Source: Phycomyces nitens (Eukaryota; Mucoromycota; Mucoromycetes; Mucorales; Phycomycetaceae). Taken from it: DNA of 64,000 nt. The DNA is taken from assembly GCA_022702545.1 (NCBI GenBank), contig JAHRBC010000006.1, positions 2,480,001 through 2,544,000 of the forward strand, in the 5' to 3' direction. Below are positions 34,305 through 47,900 of the stretch, piece after piece. Under the pieces are notes generated by a model. It did no database searches and was not told the DNA's origin. It saw only the letters and a program-made list of their open reading frames with translations. Every line of letters begins with the position of its first letter. Within the stretch, counting starts at the first letter, position 1. The position numbers and the translations under genes are program-made.

Positions 34305-36451
34305 TAATAAATGGGTCTACAGGCGAGCTTTTATTATTATTATTATTATTATTTTGGACTGGCTGGCGTATTAAGAGAGTTGTCTGGTATTGGGTGAATA
34401 TGCAAAATAATGATATGGCCAAAGGTTGGCTGTTGTCCGTCTGTTATGTCAAGGAAGGTTTGGATTGCCACAAGATGGATTTGCTTTCTAGTCTACAGGC
34501 CAACTTATTTGATCTAGTAGTAAGATCCTGTGTTCTGACCATATTTTAGGTATAGATCCGTATGTCCATGGAGATGCGATGGTCAACATTTGGTCAAGTT
34601 CAAGTATTACATGGCCTGCATTTTATATGCACAAGGATCTTGCTCTTTATTTTTTTTAATTGGAATAAATGAATCTCACTATATAATTGCTGTAAGCCAC
34701 CATAATATATATTGCTACTACTCTTTAGCAATAAAACAAAGGTTAAGTATCCCAGATTGCCATTTGCTAAATATTAAGATTGGCATCAAGGATGGCCGGC
34801 CAAAAGCACTGGCCCTTTGTGTATCCAAAAGTGACTTGTCCTAATCGGCCACTTTGATTCCCGACTCTCTCTTTTCGCACTCCTCGCCAAATATCAAGAC
34901 GGCGATGTAAAGCATAATCTGTTGGTGGTACGTGATTAAAGAAAAACTTTAAATTATGCAAAAAGATAAATATATAACCTCAGGAGTATTCTATTTTCTT
35001 ATTTTTTTGCTGATCCAATACCACCTTGATACCTTGTACCTGTCTTGAATGATCTAAGCCCGATTCTGTACGTCTACTCATTTATCAGAAAATACTAACG
35101 CCATGATCCTCATCAATTTCTGCCCTCTAGAGGACAAAGGGATGGGGGGATGGGGAGAGGAGTTGGTGGCCCCGAAACAAGGCTTTTGTGTGATCTATCA
35201 CCAAGACTTCCCTGTACCAATTGGGTATAGACATGATAGTCAATGATTGATTTGCAGAATGAACTTCATCAACACAGCTGTGAGGTTCAGCTGAATGTTG
35301 TTTCCTTGCCTTCTGATCAGCAATTCTCTAGTCAGTTTTGTAGAATAGATTACAGCCTCAAGAGATATGGTCAACCAAGAAAAAAAAGCTTAATCTTTAT
35401 AGATTATATTAATCAGCAAAAGACGACAAACCAATACCCGGTGTCTATTTGCACACTTTTGTTTTATTCGCAGTGATACCAAGTGGTGTCGAGTCCAGCA
35501 ATCGATGCACAGACCACTCTATATGATTCTGCTGCTTGATTTTGACTGAGATTATCTCGAGTCAATTGAAGACACGCTCTATCCATTCAAAGGGTTGATT
35601 TTGAGAAAGTCATTGCAGCGTGCAAATGTCGTGAACGCGTTAATTCACACGCCAGTCAAACGCCACAAGCTAATTACCGCTTCATAACGAATGAAAGGAA
35701 TACAGAAACCTGAATTCATCTGGAAACGTGCGCCTTGGATTGGCCTACCGCAGTCTTTTTTGGATCAACAGTTGAGCCGTTTGGTTTGCGTTTTTTTTCT
35801 GTATGGATTTCATTGAGACTCTTTACATTAATCATTTGCACAGTGATCCATTGGCAGGGCCCTTTTTATTTTTATCAAATCCAACCAAAGATTGATTAAA
35901 TGAAATACTGATGGATCCTTGGCAATTGTTTTTTTTTTTTGGTTTCTGCAGCCTAATCTAGCTCAATTGCTTCCTCAATTACCATGGCATAATAAATGCT
36001 AGGCAAGATAAGCCAAACCAATGTGGTTCCAAGGAATTACGGAAAGATACATGGATGCAAGACCCTTTATTATTATAATAATAATAAAACAAAAACAATA
36101 AATCTGGTCGATGGCGATATGGCTTGATGTTTTCAAACAAACCTTGCTGAATATAGATCGAGAGTGATTTTTTTTGTTTGATGGGCAGGGTATAAAAAAG
36201 AGGACATGCATGTACATGCCAGATATTCAGGCCTGTTGGTCTGACCAACCAGATACCAATCCGCTTACGAGTATGGTAGATATGATTTCTAAAGAGCATA
36301 ATGGCCAGATGACAGGTTTATGGTTGGATCTGAAGACGGGCAATTTTAGATTGAAATGCACTCGTTTTGCGGATTATAGGTTTATTGTGGAAATGGCCTG
36401 TGAACCTTTAACAACTCAGATGGCAAATAAACTTTTTTTTATATATATGTA

Positions 36452-36485
<34 letters not shown>

Positions 36486-39400
36486 ATTATTGGTTTTTGC
36501 TGTATATATATTTTTCAGTGACAAAAGAGTTACACAACATGTAATGTACACCCTTTAATTCTTTGAATAAATCAAGGTACAATGTGCAAGTTGGATACAT
36601 GCTAATCGCTAATACTTGGCACTGGCGCCAACACTTTAGATCCATCGAATTGGATTCTATGCACCAAAAGAGTAGGGCTATTCTCGGAAAGAAAATAAAA
36701 AAAAGAAGGCAGGATCCAAAGTGAATTTGATATAAATACGCTTAATTAAATCGACTGAATTTGCAAAATATTGTTTTGAATCATCTCTATTCATCAAGAC
36801 CTGTACTACCCCAACCTTAGTTGTGTGCAATCCAATGAGTGATATTGGATATAATGTAACATGGAGTATGGCCGTATAATCTGCCTATAGAATCCTGAAT
36901 TCATGTCCGTTTTATCATGCAAAAAAATAAAAAGATGACACAGAATGTGAGCTGATTAGGCTACACACATCTACGGCAAAGAGCCGAGATGCGTTTGTTT
37001 AAAAAAGAGAGAAACGTTTCATTACATGATCGATGGAAATAAAATGGGAAATCTGACCATGAGATACATTGACGCCATAGAGCCATCTGGTCTGGGATAA
37101 CCCTGGGGAATTGTTCTTGAATTGATTCCATAGAACAAATATATATCACTTTTTTATTCAAATGTCCAATTATAAAAATTATAAATAATATAATATATAA
37201 TATAGATATAAAAATATCTTTCACAGTGGCTAATTATTATTATTATTATGGGTGATAACTTTTTTTTTATTCTTGTTAATTAGAATTCCAAGCCCTGTGC
37301 AAATCTAATTGGGCAGCAGTCTTGGGCTTGATAATCGACATCTAATGCAAGGGCTCTTGTATATATATATATATCTTATATATGGGATTTTCTGATTGTT
37401 AACCTAAATTGATTCTTCTGCTGTTATAAATAATTTGTATCCATATCCGCTGTATCTATGCAGGAGTACATGGCATATCCATTGCAAAACTAGCCGGCTT
37501 GTGTAATTAGGCATTATTATCTTTATTCTTGGCTTAAAATATATAATAAAGGCTATCTGTCTGGCATGATCGATCTACTGCGGATTACTCTGTTTATATC
37601 TTTGGAGCTAAAAGGTCTTCTAATTACAGAGCACCCTTTTTTGGGGGGAGAGGGAGAGGGGTGGAATGGGCTGTCAAGTGGATGACAAGGTGGTTCGAGA
37701 GTGGTTATTTATATATTGCTTCAGCTTACCACTCTTTCGGAATCCCTTTGAGGCCGCTGTGGCTTTCGGTACGCTTAACATTTTGGCAATTGTACTTTAA
37801 GCCATGTTTAATATACATGTATATAAAAGTTTGTTTAAATAGATGGCTGAGTGGCTTATGCTCAACGTGGCTTTGAGTACGATAATATATGTGTATATAT
37901 GTATATGTATATATGTATATGTATATATGTATATATGTATATATATATATATATGCTTAATTGTCTTTCTATATAGACCAAAAGAAAATTGGCGCCAAGA
38001 TATAGAGATTCTGTCTTGCCAATAATGAAAGTTTTTTGTTTATTTTGATGTAAAGAAATAAATAAATAAATAAAATAAAATAAAAATATTGATATTCAAT
38101 GTTTGTGACGAGAAAGGGGTCGATAAATAAGGGGGTAACAAAGCATGGGTTCTTATGTTGAACCCAAGAATGACAAGTAAAAGAGAGAAAGAAGAGAAAG
38201 AATAATAAAAAAGGGGCAAGAGTAACAAAATGGGACGATTGTGGAAGGCACGGAAACGCCGACCGATGTTGGCCCTTGCTAATGATGTATAAAAAAAATC
38301 AACGGGAATTTCGGGTGTAGTGTGTCCCACAAGAGGTATTACAATGTATAGAACGATTTGACTATAAGATTGACTTTCTTTTTCTTTCTTTCTTGGACGT
38401 TACTCTTGTTCCCTAAAAGGATAAATGAAAAATGTAACAAGACACAAGAACATATAATCATGCTTTGGGTAGCACTTTATATATATATATATATATACAT
38501 ATATACTTGAACCAATCTAAATATATTTTATATTTTATATTCTATATAACATATAGCATACAACATACAACGTATAACGTATTGCATGGCTGGTTTGATA
38601 TTGTCAAGAGGTGGGATAGATAGGCCAGGGTCTGCAGTATAGAGAAACTAGACAATGGCCAGAGAACAGGTACGGATACAGTATTATGGGTTTTCTGTTT
38701 GAGTAACGGCAAGATGAGCCGATGACGATACGTCAATGGCATAAACATGTGAAACGATTCTTTATACATGGAATACATATCCGCTAGATTGTGCTGGTAA
38801 TTCGAATAGATATCTTCTTGTTTAAAGAAACATCTGGCTCAACAGCATACATAGATATATGTGTATATATACATTTAAATTCAAATCGAACAATCAAATT
38901 GTCCTTGTAAGACAATAGATTCTTATATGTTATCGTTCACTGAACACAAAAAGTACAAAAGATTTGTACTTATTATTATGATTAACCAGCCAAAACCAAA
39001 AAACCAAAAAGAAAATTGCACCCTAGATAGCCGATGCAATCCTATGCACTCTGGTCCCTTTATGATTGTGATTGTAATGGTTATATTGTATGGCACTTTA
39101 GAAAGGTGCACAAGCCAGTTTGCTTTGGATTACAGTACACATGTGTAATTGTATATTATGATTATTATGATTATTATTTTTTGAGCTGCGACATTGTGTT
39201 TGGAATAGTTGAAAGGATGTGAGGATCCACAGGCCGTATTCTATCGACAAAAGCATCCTAAATGTTTCCCAGACATCAAGTGCTCCAAGGGCACTCGTGA
39301 ATATGTCCAAACAACCAAGAGCATTTCGGCAGCCTTTCCGGACGATCGCAGGGGGATCCAGGATTCTTGATGATATTGGCGGCTAGGCCCTATGGCAATT

Positions 39401-40076
39401 GAACCTCATTGGAACCCTTTTTCTTTCTTTCTTCTTCTTCTTCAATCAACCAGCTCTCAGTGAGATGTCCATGTTGGTTTGTATAAAACAATTATAAATC
39501 TATTTTGCAAGTGAAAAATTAAAAGGGGGGAATTACTATATTTGAAGTAACCGGGAACATTGTCCCTTGAGCCCACAGCTTCAAACAAGGTTTGTATCCT
39601 CTTTAGATGTCGCGTGAAATTTCGGTTGGCAACAGAAGATTCGAAACGCTCAAGGAAATCCAGCATACCAAGCCTGGGTTGCCTAGGCTGTCTCAATTAT
39701 TATTATTATATTATCATTATTATCATTATATTATTATTATAAGAAAATACATTGATATTATTGATATTAGTATTAATACTAGTATTTTATTTTTATAAAA
39801 ATAAAAATAAAAATAAAAATAAAATAAAAAACTAGGGAATCTAGGCCACTAAAATAGAGTGTACAGCCTTGTATTCCACCTGACACCCTCTTACCCCCAT
39901 ATATACATATTTCTTTTTTGGCTTTTGTACTGGCGTCACCCAAAAATAACATCACATAAATAAACTGAAAAATCTTGTTTATAACCAAATTTCAAATTCT
40001 TATTTCTTGCCCTTTATCCTTCTCATCACAAACAACAGGCCAGCCTCACCCTCACCCCTCCCCCTTTACTCACTAA
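34305..40076. other. 5.8 kb gene-poor region upstream of the forkhead gene
   Basis: No gene could be supported. Features seen: (ATT)n at 34332-34353, 36452-36482 and 37230-37247; ATGTATATGT tracts at 37890-37954; TA runs at 37361-37373 and 38480-38500; and AT-rich trinucleotide tracts at 39700-39832. Two open stretches look more codon-like than the rest: 36174-36430 (+, MPDIQACWSDQPDTN, KTGNFRLKCTRFADYRF) and about 39205-39372 (+, GCEDPQAVFYRQKHPKCF, CSKGTREYVQTTKSIS). Neither has a start, splice partner or known family, so they may be relics. The region could hold long regulatory sequence for the forkhead gene. Confidence 0.4.
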
Positions 40077-41768
40077 ATGGCCAACCTATACTCACATGCC
40101 AATGCCTCTGAATGGATGGACCGTGCCAGCCATTCTCAGGCCTATGACACCTTTCTGTCCATGAATACTTGTGATGTACCCAGAACCCAGCCGTTCAATG
40201 CTCAGCTTCCACCCATAAACGCGTCCTCTCAATCGCTCATGGCCACAGACTCCTTGTCAGAATACATCCACTCATCTAGCCCAGCCAGGCCTACAAAATC
40301 CTCCCGCCAATCGACCGAGAAAGTGTCTCCAATCCAGAGTCCCTTTACGAGCCCATCTGGTCTGTCTGGGGTCTGGACAACACAATCACCAAAATCCAAC
40401 GATGATCGAGAGCTAGATACCAGCCATCCATCATCTTCACAGGCCTCACCGTCCCTGGCCAGCAGCCCAAAGACCGGGTTGTCTACCAATGTGCGTGTGG
40501 AGAAGAACACGGATGGAAAGCCGCCATACTCTTACGCAACCTTGATCAAATACGCCATTGAGAATTGCCAAGAACGCCGCCTGACTCTTAGCCAAATCTA
40601 CCAATGGGTCATTGACCATTATCCCTATTATAGCACGGCCGGAACTGGCTGGAAGGTAAAGAAAGGGTTTACAACCAAAAAAAAAAAAAAAAAATGGGCT
40701 AAGCACTAACGCCACCCTTAGAACTCGATTCGTCACAACCTCTCCCTCAACAAGTGCTTTCTACGAGTACCACGTCCTACCAATGAACCCGGAAAGGGCT
40801 CTTATTGGACCATTGACTACCATGCGCTCGATGCTGAGCAAAGATCCAAGAACTCCCTGGCCATCCGAGGCAGGACAAGCCGCTCCCACAGCCATCCATC
40901 GCTTGTAACACCCTACCACCCAGAAACCCATTGGGCATCATCGTCTCCAATGGGTGCCGGACTCACCCGTGATGCATCCCGATCAATGTCGTTTGACGGT
41001 GGCAAGTTGGCCAGACAATCAGTCCCCCTAAAACCCACCCCACCGCCCTCGATGATGCCGACCTACAGTGCCAATGACACCCATTGCATCCATGGCCGCC
41101 CCCTCAACAAGACCCGGCTAGGCAGATCGGTCCTCAACCACTCTACAGATGGCTATGGACAGCGCCCTAGTGAGCTTGGATTCGATTCAATGGCGATCAA
41201 CAATGGGGCCCTGGCCACAGACAGCTCATTTGCTACGCCGAGCTATGATCTTGGGCGCCCAGAGAAGAGGGCGCAATACGAGCGATTTGGTGAGCCAAAT
41301 CATGAGATGTATGACCTCAAGCATCCCTTTGGAGCCTCGTCAGGTTATTCGATGGGATGGCCGGCAGCCAAGAACACTCTTGGGCGTGGTAGCTATCTCT
41401 ACAACACGTCCACATCGCCACCTAGCCTTAGCTGGAGCACCAGTGACTTTAGCTCAGCCCCTCTCAGCTCATCCATGGCTTGCGATGGGTCAATGACTGG
41501 ACGAACCCATAAGCCTAGTATGCATGGATCACATTCTTCTGTTTCATCCCTCGACAGCTTCACCACCCAGTCCTACCGGCGGGTCCATGGCAGCGTTGGT
41601 GCAACGTCTTCGCCCGTACAGTATCCATTTATAGACCAAGGCTCGGTGTCTCCTCTGACACCCATCTACAACACTATTCCCATCCAAAGCATGCATTCCA
41701 AGAAGAACTTTTCTCAAAACATGACTCCAATCACCAACAGCGCCTTTGATTGGACGACCATGTTCTAG
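40077..41768 (+). CDS. forkhead (FOX) transcription factor
   Basis: Nuclear DNA-binding regulator. Two exons, 40077-40655 and 40722-41768, give 541 aa; the GT-AG intron contains a run of about 16 A and splits the forkhead domain after GTGWK. The domain starts near residue 148 ([19 protein letters not shown]), continues [17 protein letters not shown] and, across the intron, [18 protein letters not shown], and ends [10 protein letters not shown]. The recognition helix [13 protein letters not shown] is fully conserved. Flanks are Ser/Pro/Thr-rich low complexity, as expected of activation or phosphorylation regions. It most resembles Fkh/Hcm1-type fungal factors, but no FHA domain is visible before the forkhead, which argues against Fkh1/2. 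Codon use is GC-richer than the surrounding spacers. Confidence 0.93.
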
Positions 41769-42941
41769 GTCTCATTCATACTTTCACTCCACATCTTTGT
41801 ACATTGGATTTCCTCCATCCTCCCAACTTCCCAACCTCCTCCTCATCCTCATCCTCCTCATCCTCCTCCATATACAACTCTTACATATTTCTCTTCATGT
41901 ATTTTCATTACCTTTTTTTTTCTTTTTCTTTTTCTTTCTTAAAAAATGCCATTCTTCACTCCTTTTGTATTCTATCCATATATCTAAAATATCATTCTGT
42001 ATGAATCTGTTCAAATCATATAATTCTATAATACCCCCCAAAAATTGATAAATATCCACATGTACCCATGACATTTTTTTGATAGTGAAACGCGCATTGA
42101 CCCACTGAGTACAAGTGGCATGTAGCACACACAAAAGACCTTTTGATTACCACCAGGGTTGAAGGCTGTCAAGCCATACATAGTGTATAGTCATATTGTA
42201 TAGTCATACTATATAGTCATATTGTAATATCCATATTTGTATGGTCATATTTTTCGTAGAAAAAGTATTGGATCAAGACAACATTTATTAGCAGGCCCAA
42301 GAATACACATGTCTTATTCGGTTGGATTCCGTTGGATATATTTATATTGCCTTTGGGCACATACAACTAACTAGCCGCTTCTCTGACAATAACCCTGTCT
42401 CCTTGTCCCAAAAAGAAAAAGAAACAAGAGCATTTGCTTGTGCATAGACTGAAACTTGGCCTTATTAGCCCTGAATTGCCTAGAAAAGCCATAATAAGCA
42501 TCTGATCCGGGTCCTGTAAGATGATGACATGTAAAATAAAATAAAAAATTGAGATTTATGGCCATTGTGATTATATAAAAAAAGAGAGAGTATAACAAAT
42601 AGGCAGCATTTGGAACCAATGATATCAATCTAGTAAGTATATATATGTGTGTGTCTACGGAAGCCTGGAAACAACCGGTGGAATAAAAAAAACTGCCAAT
42701 GGGGTATATCGTTGTTTCTGGCCTAGACTAGAGTCTCGATTCACCAAGCCGGGCAGGATACTATTATATAGTCTTGTCAGTACAGACTCTTGAGAAATGC
42801 ATACTTGCCTTTAGATCTTTGACTAGATTGACAACCTATGTATATACATATATATAATTTCATGTAGATTTTAAACGAGTGTCAATATTTAAATATATAT
42901 ATGTGTGTATATATCTTTATATTTTTCTTCTTCTTTTGGGC
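41769..42941. other. convergent intergenic region
   Basis: Between the 3' ends of the forkhead and hydrolase genes. It holds a (CCT/CAT)n tract at 41835-41870, a T/C-rich run at 41910-41940, and four imperfect copies of TATAGTCATAT(T/A) at 42184-42250. Frames on both strands are composition artefacts. No gene is seen. Confidence 0.55.
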
Positions 42942-43975
42942 TCATGTGATTGTTTCTACCTCCTCCTTCTTTGAACCGCCAAAAACTCTGCCTTCCTTCC
43001 AATCCTTTCTAATACGATACGCTTCTTCGGCATCGTCCGTCAGCTGCTTCACATCAATCTCTGCCATGATCATTTCTTCTCTGTCGTGGTCACAGTGTGC
43101 CACAGGTCCCTTAAATGGAACCGTAATCTGGGTCCTGCCTGCCAGCTTTCCATAGGGCTGTTGGCGCTCAACTTGGCTCTCTGCTGCACCATTGCAGAAT
43201 ACCATGCAAATCTCATTCTCAAATGCCCTCGTAACGCACAAATGGTTGAGCAGCTTTACCTCGCTCTGCAGGTCGTGCTTTAAACCAACCTCCCCAGCAT
43301 CCTCCATACTCCAATAGGCTAATTAAAAAACACACATAATTAAAAGAAAAAGATAAGCCGGTGGCTGCTCTCTAGTTTCCTTACCTGGCGTAATAACCAA
43401 CTGGGCATTCTTCTCCTGGGTCATGTGCCTAAACACTTCCGGAAAGGCAATGTCCCAACAGACGCACAGTCCAAATGTCAACCCAAACCGATTGACAGCT
43501 GTATTGAAGCCATGCTGACCTATTAGGGTTTGTTAAGCTGTCAATTCGACCGATCACTCAGACTTGCCATTGCTGAGATAAGTTCTCTCTGGGTGCCACA
43601 GGTGGTACTTTCTGTACTCCAACAGGATTTTGCCGCTCTTGTCAATATAATAGCTGCAGTTGTAGAGATTGCCGTCTGTGGGATCGCGCTCGATCACTGT
43701 GCCTGGTACGAGATCCATGTCGTATTTACGGGCCAGAGCACTAAACCTTTCGGCAGCTCCTTGGATTGAAGATCGCTTTCCAGGGCCCCCAATAAAGTAC
43801 CTAGGCTCTGGGAGATTAATATATGTGCTACCAGAACGAGCGCTTACTCTGGAAATACAATAAGGTCCATCTTTTGTTCGGCAGCCTTGGCCATATATTG
43901 CTCGACTCTCGGCCAATTTGACTCCTTGTCTTTGTGGTCAATGTGGAACTGGACAGCAGCAATACGCATAGTCAT
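42942..43975 (-). CDS. carbon-nitrogen hydrolase (nitrilase superfamily)
   Basis: Hydrolyses a non-peptide C-N bond (amide, nitrile or carbamoyl). Four minus-strand exons, 43848-43975, 43568-43800, 43385-43519 and 42942-43318, give 290 aa. The Glu-Lys-Cys triad is complete: Glu43 in IVFPEYFIGGPG, Lys107 in YRKYHLWHPE, Cys141 in GLCVCWDIAFPE. The length and the late FENEICMVFCN strand fit one catalytic domain without a fused partner. The second intron (43520-43567, 48 nt) only works as GC-AG: AATG|GCAAGT ... CTAATAG, giving SNG-QHGFNTAVN; a GT donor nearby breaks the frame. The ATG at 43975 is used; a second in-frame ATG lies two codons on. Substrate not predictable; alternatives include amidase and N-carbamoyl hydrolase types. 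Confidence 0.87.
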
Positions 43976-44919
43976 ATTGAAAGTAATAATAAAGAGACTA
44001 ACATGGTGCCGTTGGACTGACGTTTCTATATAATCTAATTCCAAAATGCATAATACAGTCACAGTTACTCTCCACAAACGTCTTTGGTGTGGCCATGATA
44101 AGCAAGACGATATTTAATTGATCTCCGCCAGTCCATATCAGTGACGTATCTAACAAGCCTCCCCCCCCCCCCTCCCCTCTTTCTCTCTCTATCTATCTAT
44201 CTATCTATCTGTCTGTCTGTCTGTCTCGTAAAAAAAAAGAAAAGAAAACGCAGTCAATTGGGCAGATTACACCAGTTGACACTGTAAATTTGATGGTTGA
44301 TAATCAGTGCATTAGACTACTATGGCAAAGAGTAATAATAAAAAATAAATATCCAATTCATGTGAATATATGCAAATGCAAATGCAAATGCGCATTTAAA
44401 TCTATACTTTTTTTCTTGTTTTATTCACAAGTATAAATGCATATAGACACTTGAATAAATATACATGTATGTATGTATGTATGTATTTACTTGGTGTACA
44501 CTCTTGTTGCATACCTTGGCACCCTTTTTTTTAAGCCTTGCAATTTGTATGATCAATTGTTGATTTATTATTATTATTATTATTATTTAATTTCAACTTG
44601 CTGGTATTATTAGTGCTATTATTTTGGATATTTCTTGGCATAATATATATATATATATATAAAAGAATCGTATAGACACATTTATTATACATACATACAT
44701 ACATGTATATATATAATATAATATAATATAATATAATATACGTACATATTTAAATATACCTATATTTATATTACAATTATCTCTCTCTCTACAAATAAAT
44801 AATAAAAATAAAAAAAAAGGAAAAAAAAGCAACACTAATAATCTTAATAATTTATTATTATTATTTTATTTTATTTTTTTTAAAAAATAAAAAAATAATA
44901 AAAAATAATAAAAAACTTG
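43976..44919. other. divergent promoter region with microsatellites
   Basis: Lies between the divergent hydrolase and PPR genes. It contains the compound microsatellite at 44161-44226, ATGT repeats (44466-44488), ATT repeats (44564-44587), TA and TAATA runs (44643-44740), and A/T runs (44790-44915). No gene is seen. Confidence 0.6.
44161..44226 (+). repeat. compound microsatellite C12 / CT / CTAT / CTGT
   Basis: A run of 12 C, then CTCCCCTCTTTCTCTCTCT, about five CTAT units and about five CTGT units in direct succession. It is about 190 bp upstream of the hydrolase start, on the promoter side. Confidence 0.9.
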
Positions 44920-47900
44920 ATGCTATCTTCAGCTGTTGCAGGAACATGTCAACAATGCAAAGTAAAGTCACTCTGACAATCCATTAGTCCGTACTCAACC
45001 CCCCCACTTTCTTTTTTCATATATATATATATATATATATATACTTTTTTTTGCACATTCTAAACACAACTCAAAGAAAGGCAGGGCCTTGAGACCAAAG
45101 AATCCAGTTGACGCCCTAATCAACCTGCACATCCAGACCCTCCATGACCTTGGAAGGAATCGAATCGCCACCAAAAAGCAGCTCAATCTCGTGCAGTCCC
45201 GACCCTATTCATCGACCCTTTTCCAGACCCAAAAACCAACCTGGAATCGGATTCCAACGTTTGGACGAACCTATGCATCATCGTCATCATTCGAAAAACC
45301 CAAACCGAATCCGCAGACAAGCCACGACGCCGTCTTGTCTGCCGCCCTTGGCCAATCCGACGCCTCAACCGTGCATGCCCTGATTGATATAGCATTTCAG
45401 ATGCTCCACAAAAAGAAGCCAAGTCTTGCGTGGGAGTGTTATTCTGATATCAGTGCAAAGGGAGGGCTGGGGTACCTGTCAAACGACCAATTCAAACACC
45501 TCATCAAACATTTTAGCAACACGACCCATCGTGGCCAGGGGCTAGAGTATGTCCTGACCCTGATAGAGGACATGCAGAACATGGGATATAGAGTAGGTCG
45601 CAAGGAAAAGATGATTGTCCTCAGGCTGCTGGCCACGCGAGGAAAGATTGATGAGATGCAAGACATCTTTAGAGACGTCACAAAGGATGATTGCTCTGTG
45701 CTGGATCCCGTCCTCCCAGTCGATCCAGCTGTCCTTAGACCATACGCTATTGTTTTGGCTGCCTATGAAGAGCACCACAAGGTTCTTGGCAAATTAGAGA
45801 CTGCCAAGAGATCAATGGAAGTCTATGGATCAATGATCGACAGGGGGTTGCGGCCATCAGAGTCAACCACACGTATCCTGCTGGAGAACATTAGACGAGG
45901 AGCGGATGATGCAGAGGTTGTAGAGTATACCTGGACATGGTTGTGGGAAAGGATTGGTAAGGATATTGGGGGATCTGGTCATGAATTGGATCCGCTGCTC
46001 TACAAGAACATGATCCTCTTTTTTGCCTCGGTTGGTAGACCAGACTATGGCCTGGAGATCAATGACATTATGCGGAAAAAGAAGATCCCTCGCGATGTGC
46101 GTGTCATGACTGCCCTGATCCACAAGGTCGGTCGAATGGGTGACATTGAACATGCAATGGAGCTCCTGGACGAAATGAAGACGGTCGAGAAGCTGGTCCC
46201 AAACACAATCACCCTGAATGCCTTGATTGATATACATGTCCATAAGCGTCCAGAGCCCGATCTTTCTGGCGCCATTCGCAGCTACAGGATGTTTGCCGAG
46301 CAAGGGCTGCAGCCAAACGACATCACATTTGGCACACTTATTGACATGTTTGCTAAAAAGGGAGACGTCGATCGAGTGCGCGATCTTTACCAGGATATGG
46401 TCCACACCCACCATATCAAGCCAACCAACCACATCTTTTCTTCATTGATCGAATGTTTCATTACCCAGCAAGACTTTGTGTCTGCCTTGTCGGTGGTCAA
46501 GCTGATGCGCCAGGGTCCCGTAAATGTTGAACCAAACCAGGTCAACTTTAACCTGCTTATCAACTCGTTTGCAGATTCCAATGACATCAAGAGTGCAGTC
46601 TTGCTTCTAAAGGCACTCATGACAGCCGGTATCAAGCCTACTGCCCAAACATACCATCCTATCCTGGCCTACTATGCCCGCCGCGGCAGAGTCGAGGACG
46701 TCAAGAAACTGATCCAAAAGATGCACACTTCTAATATCAAGCTCGAGCCAATAACCTATTGCATCTTTCTCGATGCCTACTCAAAGGCAGGCAACGTCAA
46801 TGGGGCCGAGAATCTGTTCAAGAAGTACAAGGAAAGATGGAGACCAAACCCTTATACATTCAACTCGATGATGTACGTCTATATCCTAAAGAACGATCTC
46901 GACAAGGTTCTGGACATCTACAAGGAAATGATCAGGACAACGGTCAAGATGACCGCCCACTCATATGGCCTTCTCATGTATTGTTACTCTCTTCGCCAAG
47001 AGCCTGATGCTGCAGAGGCATTGATGGAAACCATGAAGGCAAACGACATCACGCCCACCCTGGTCTGCTGGAACATTCTTCTCCAGACCTATTTCAAAAC
47101 CAACCAGCCAAACCAGGGCCAAGACATTATGGACCGTATGGCCAAAGAAGGCGTGGTGGCCAACTTTGCTATCCTGAGTACATATATCGACGGTCTCACA
47201 AAGACGGGGAACATTGAGGTTGCCGAGAATGTGCTCGAGTCTGCGTTGGCCAGGTACGAAGAAAGACTAGGTTTGACAAAGAATGGCAGAGATCTTGCCA
47301 TGCTGTCCGATACTTCGCCAAACTCCAATCAAGCCTATGTCTCAAAGCTTCCAGAGACGATTGAGGATCTCTTGCGGTCAAAGGAAACCGAAAACAAATC
47401 GGTTGAACCACTCTCGTCCTATATGTTTGTGCCCCTCATACAACACTATACAAAGTCTGGCAGATTCGATAGGGCAAAGGAGCTGTTTGTCCGCATGCGT
47501 GATCTTGGGGTGCCATTGAACAATGTCGTGTATGTGGCAATGATGAAACTCTACCTCGAGGCAGCTGATGTTGACCGAGTCCAAGTGATGTGGAACGCAC
47601 TCGAGTCTCCTAGTCCAGAGCAAAAGCATGTTGATCCAAAAGACCCTGAGCTAGGCCTCATTCCCCTGCCACAATCTACCTCTCGCCAGTACCCCATTGA
47701 TCTTTTGCCGTTTTATGAGTACACCCAAGACGTTGACAATTCTACAAATGATCTTTTGGAAAACATTGATGAGCCCAAGATGGTGCCTCGGTTTGCACTC
47801 TCGGTCTATATGGACTCCCTTGACCTCCAGGGCCGCTTTGATGACATTGACGATCTCTGGAAAGATCTGACTAACAAGGGATACCGATTTGATGAACACA

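Noticed and set aside
37839..37890. tRNA-Ser/Leu-like 5' half (GATGGCTGAGTGGCTTATGC ...)
   Set aside because: The D-arm-like words are good, but no T-arm (GGTTCGANNCC) or pairing acceptor stem follows within 150 nt; a microsatellite begins instead.
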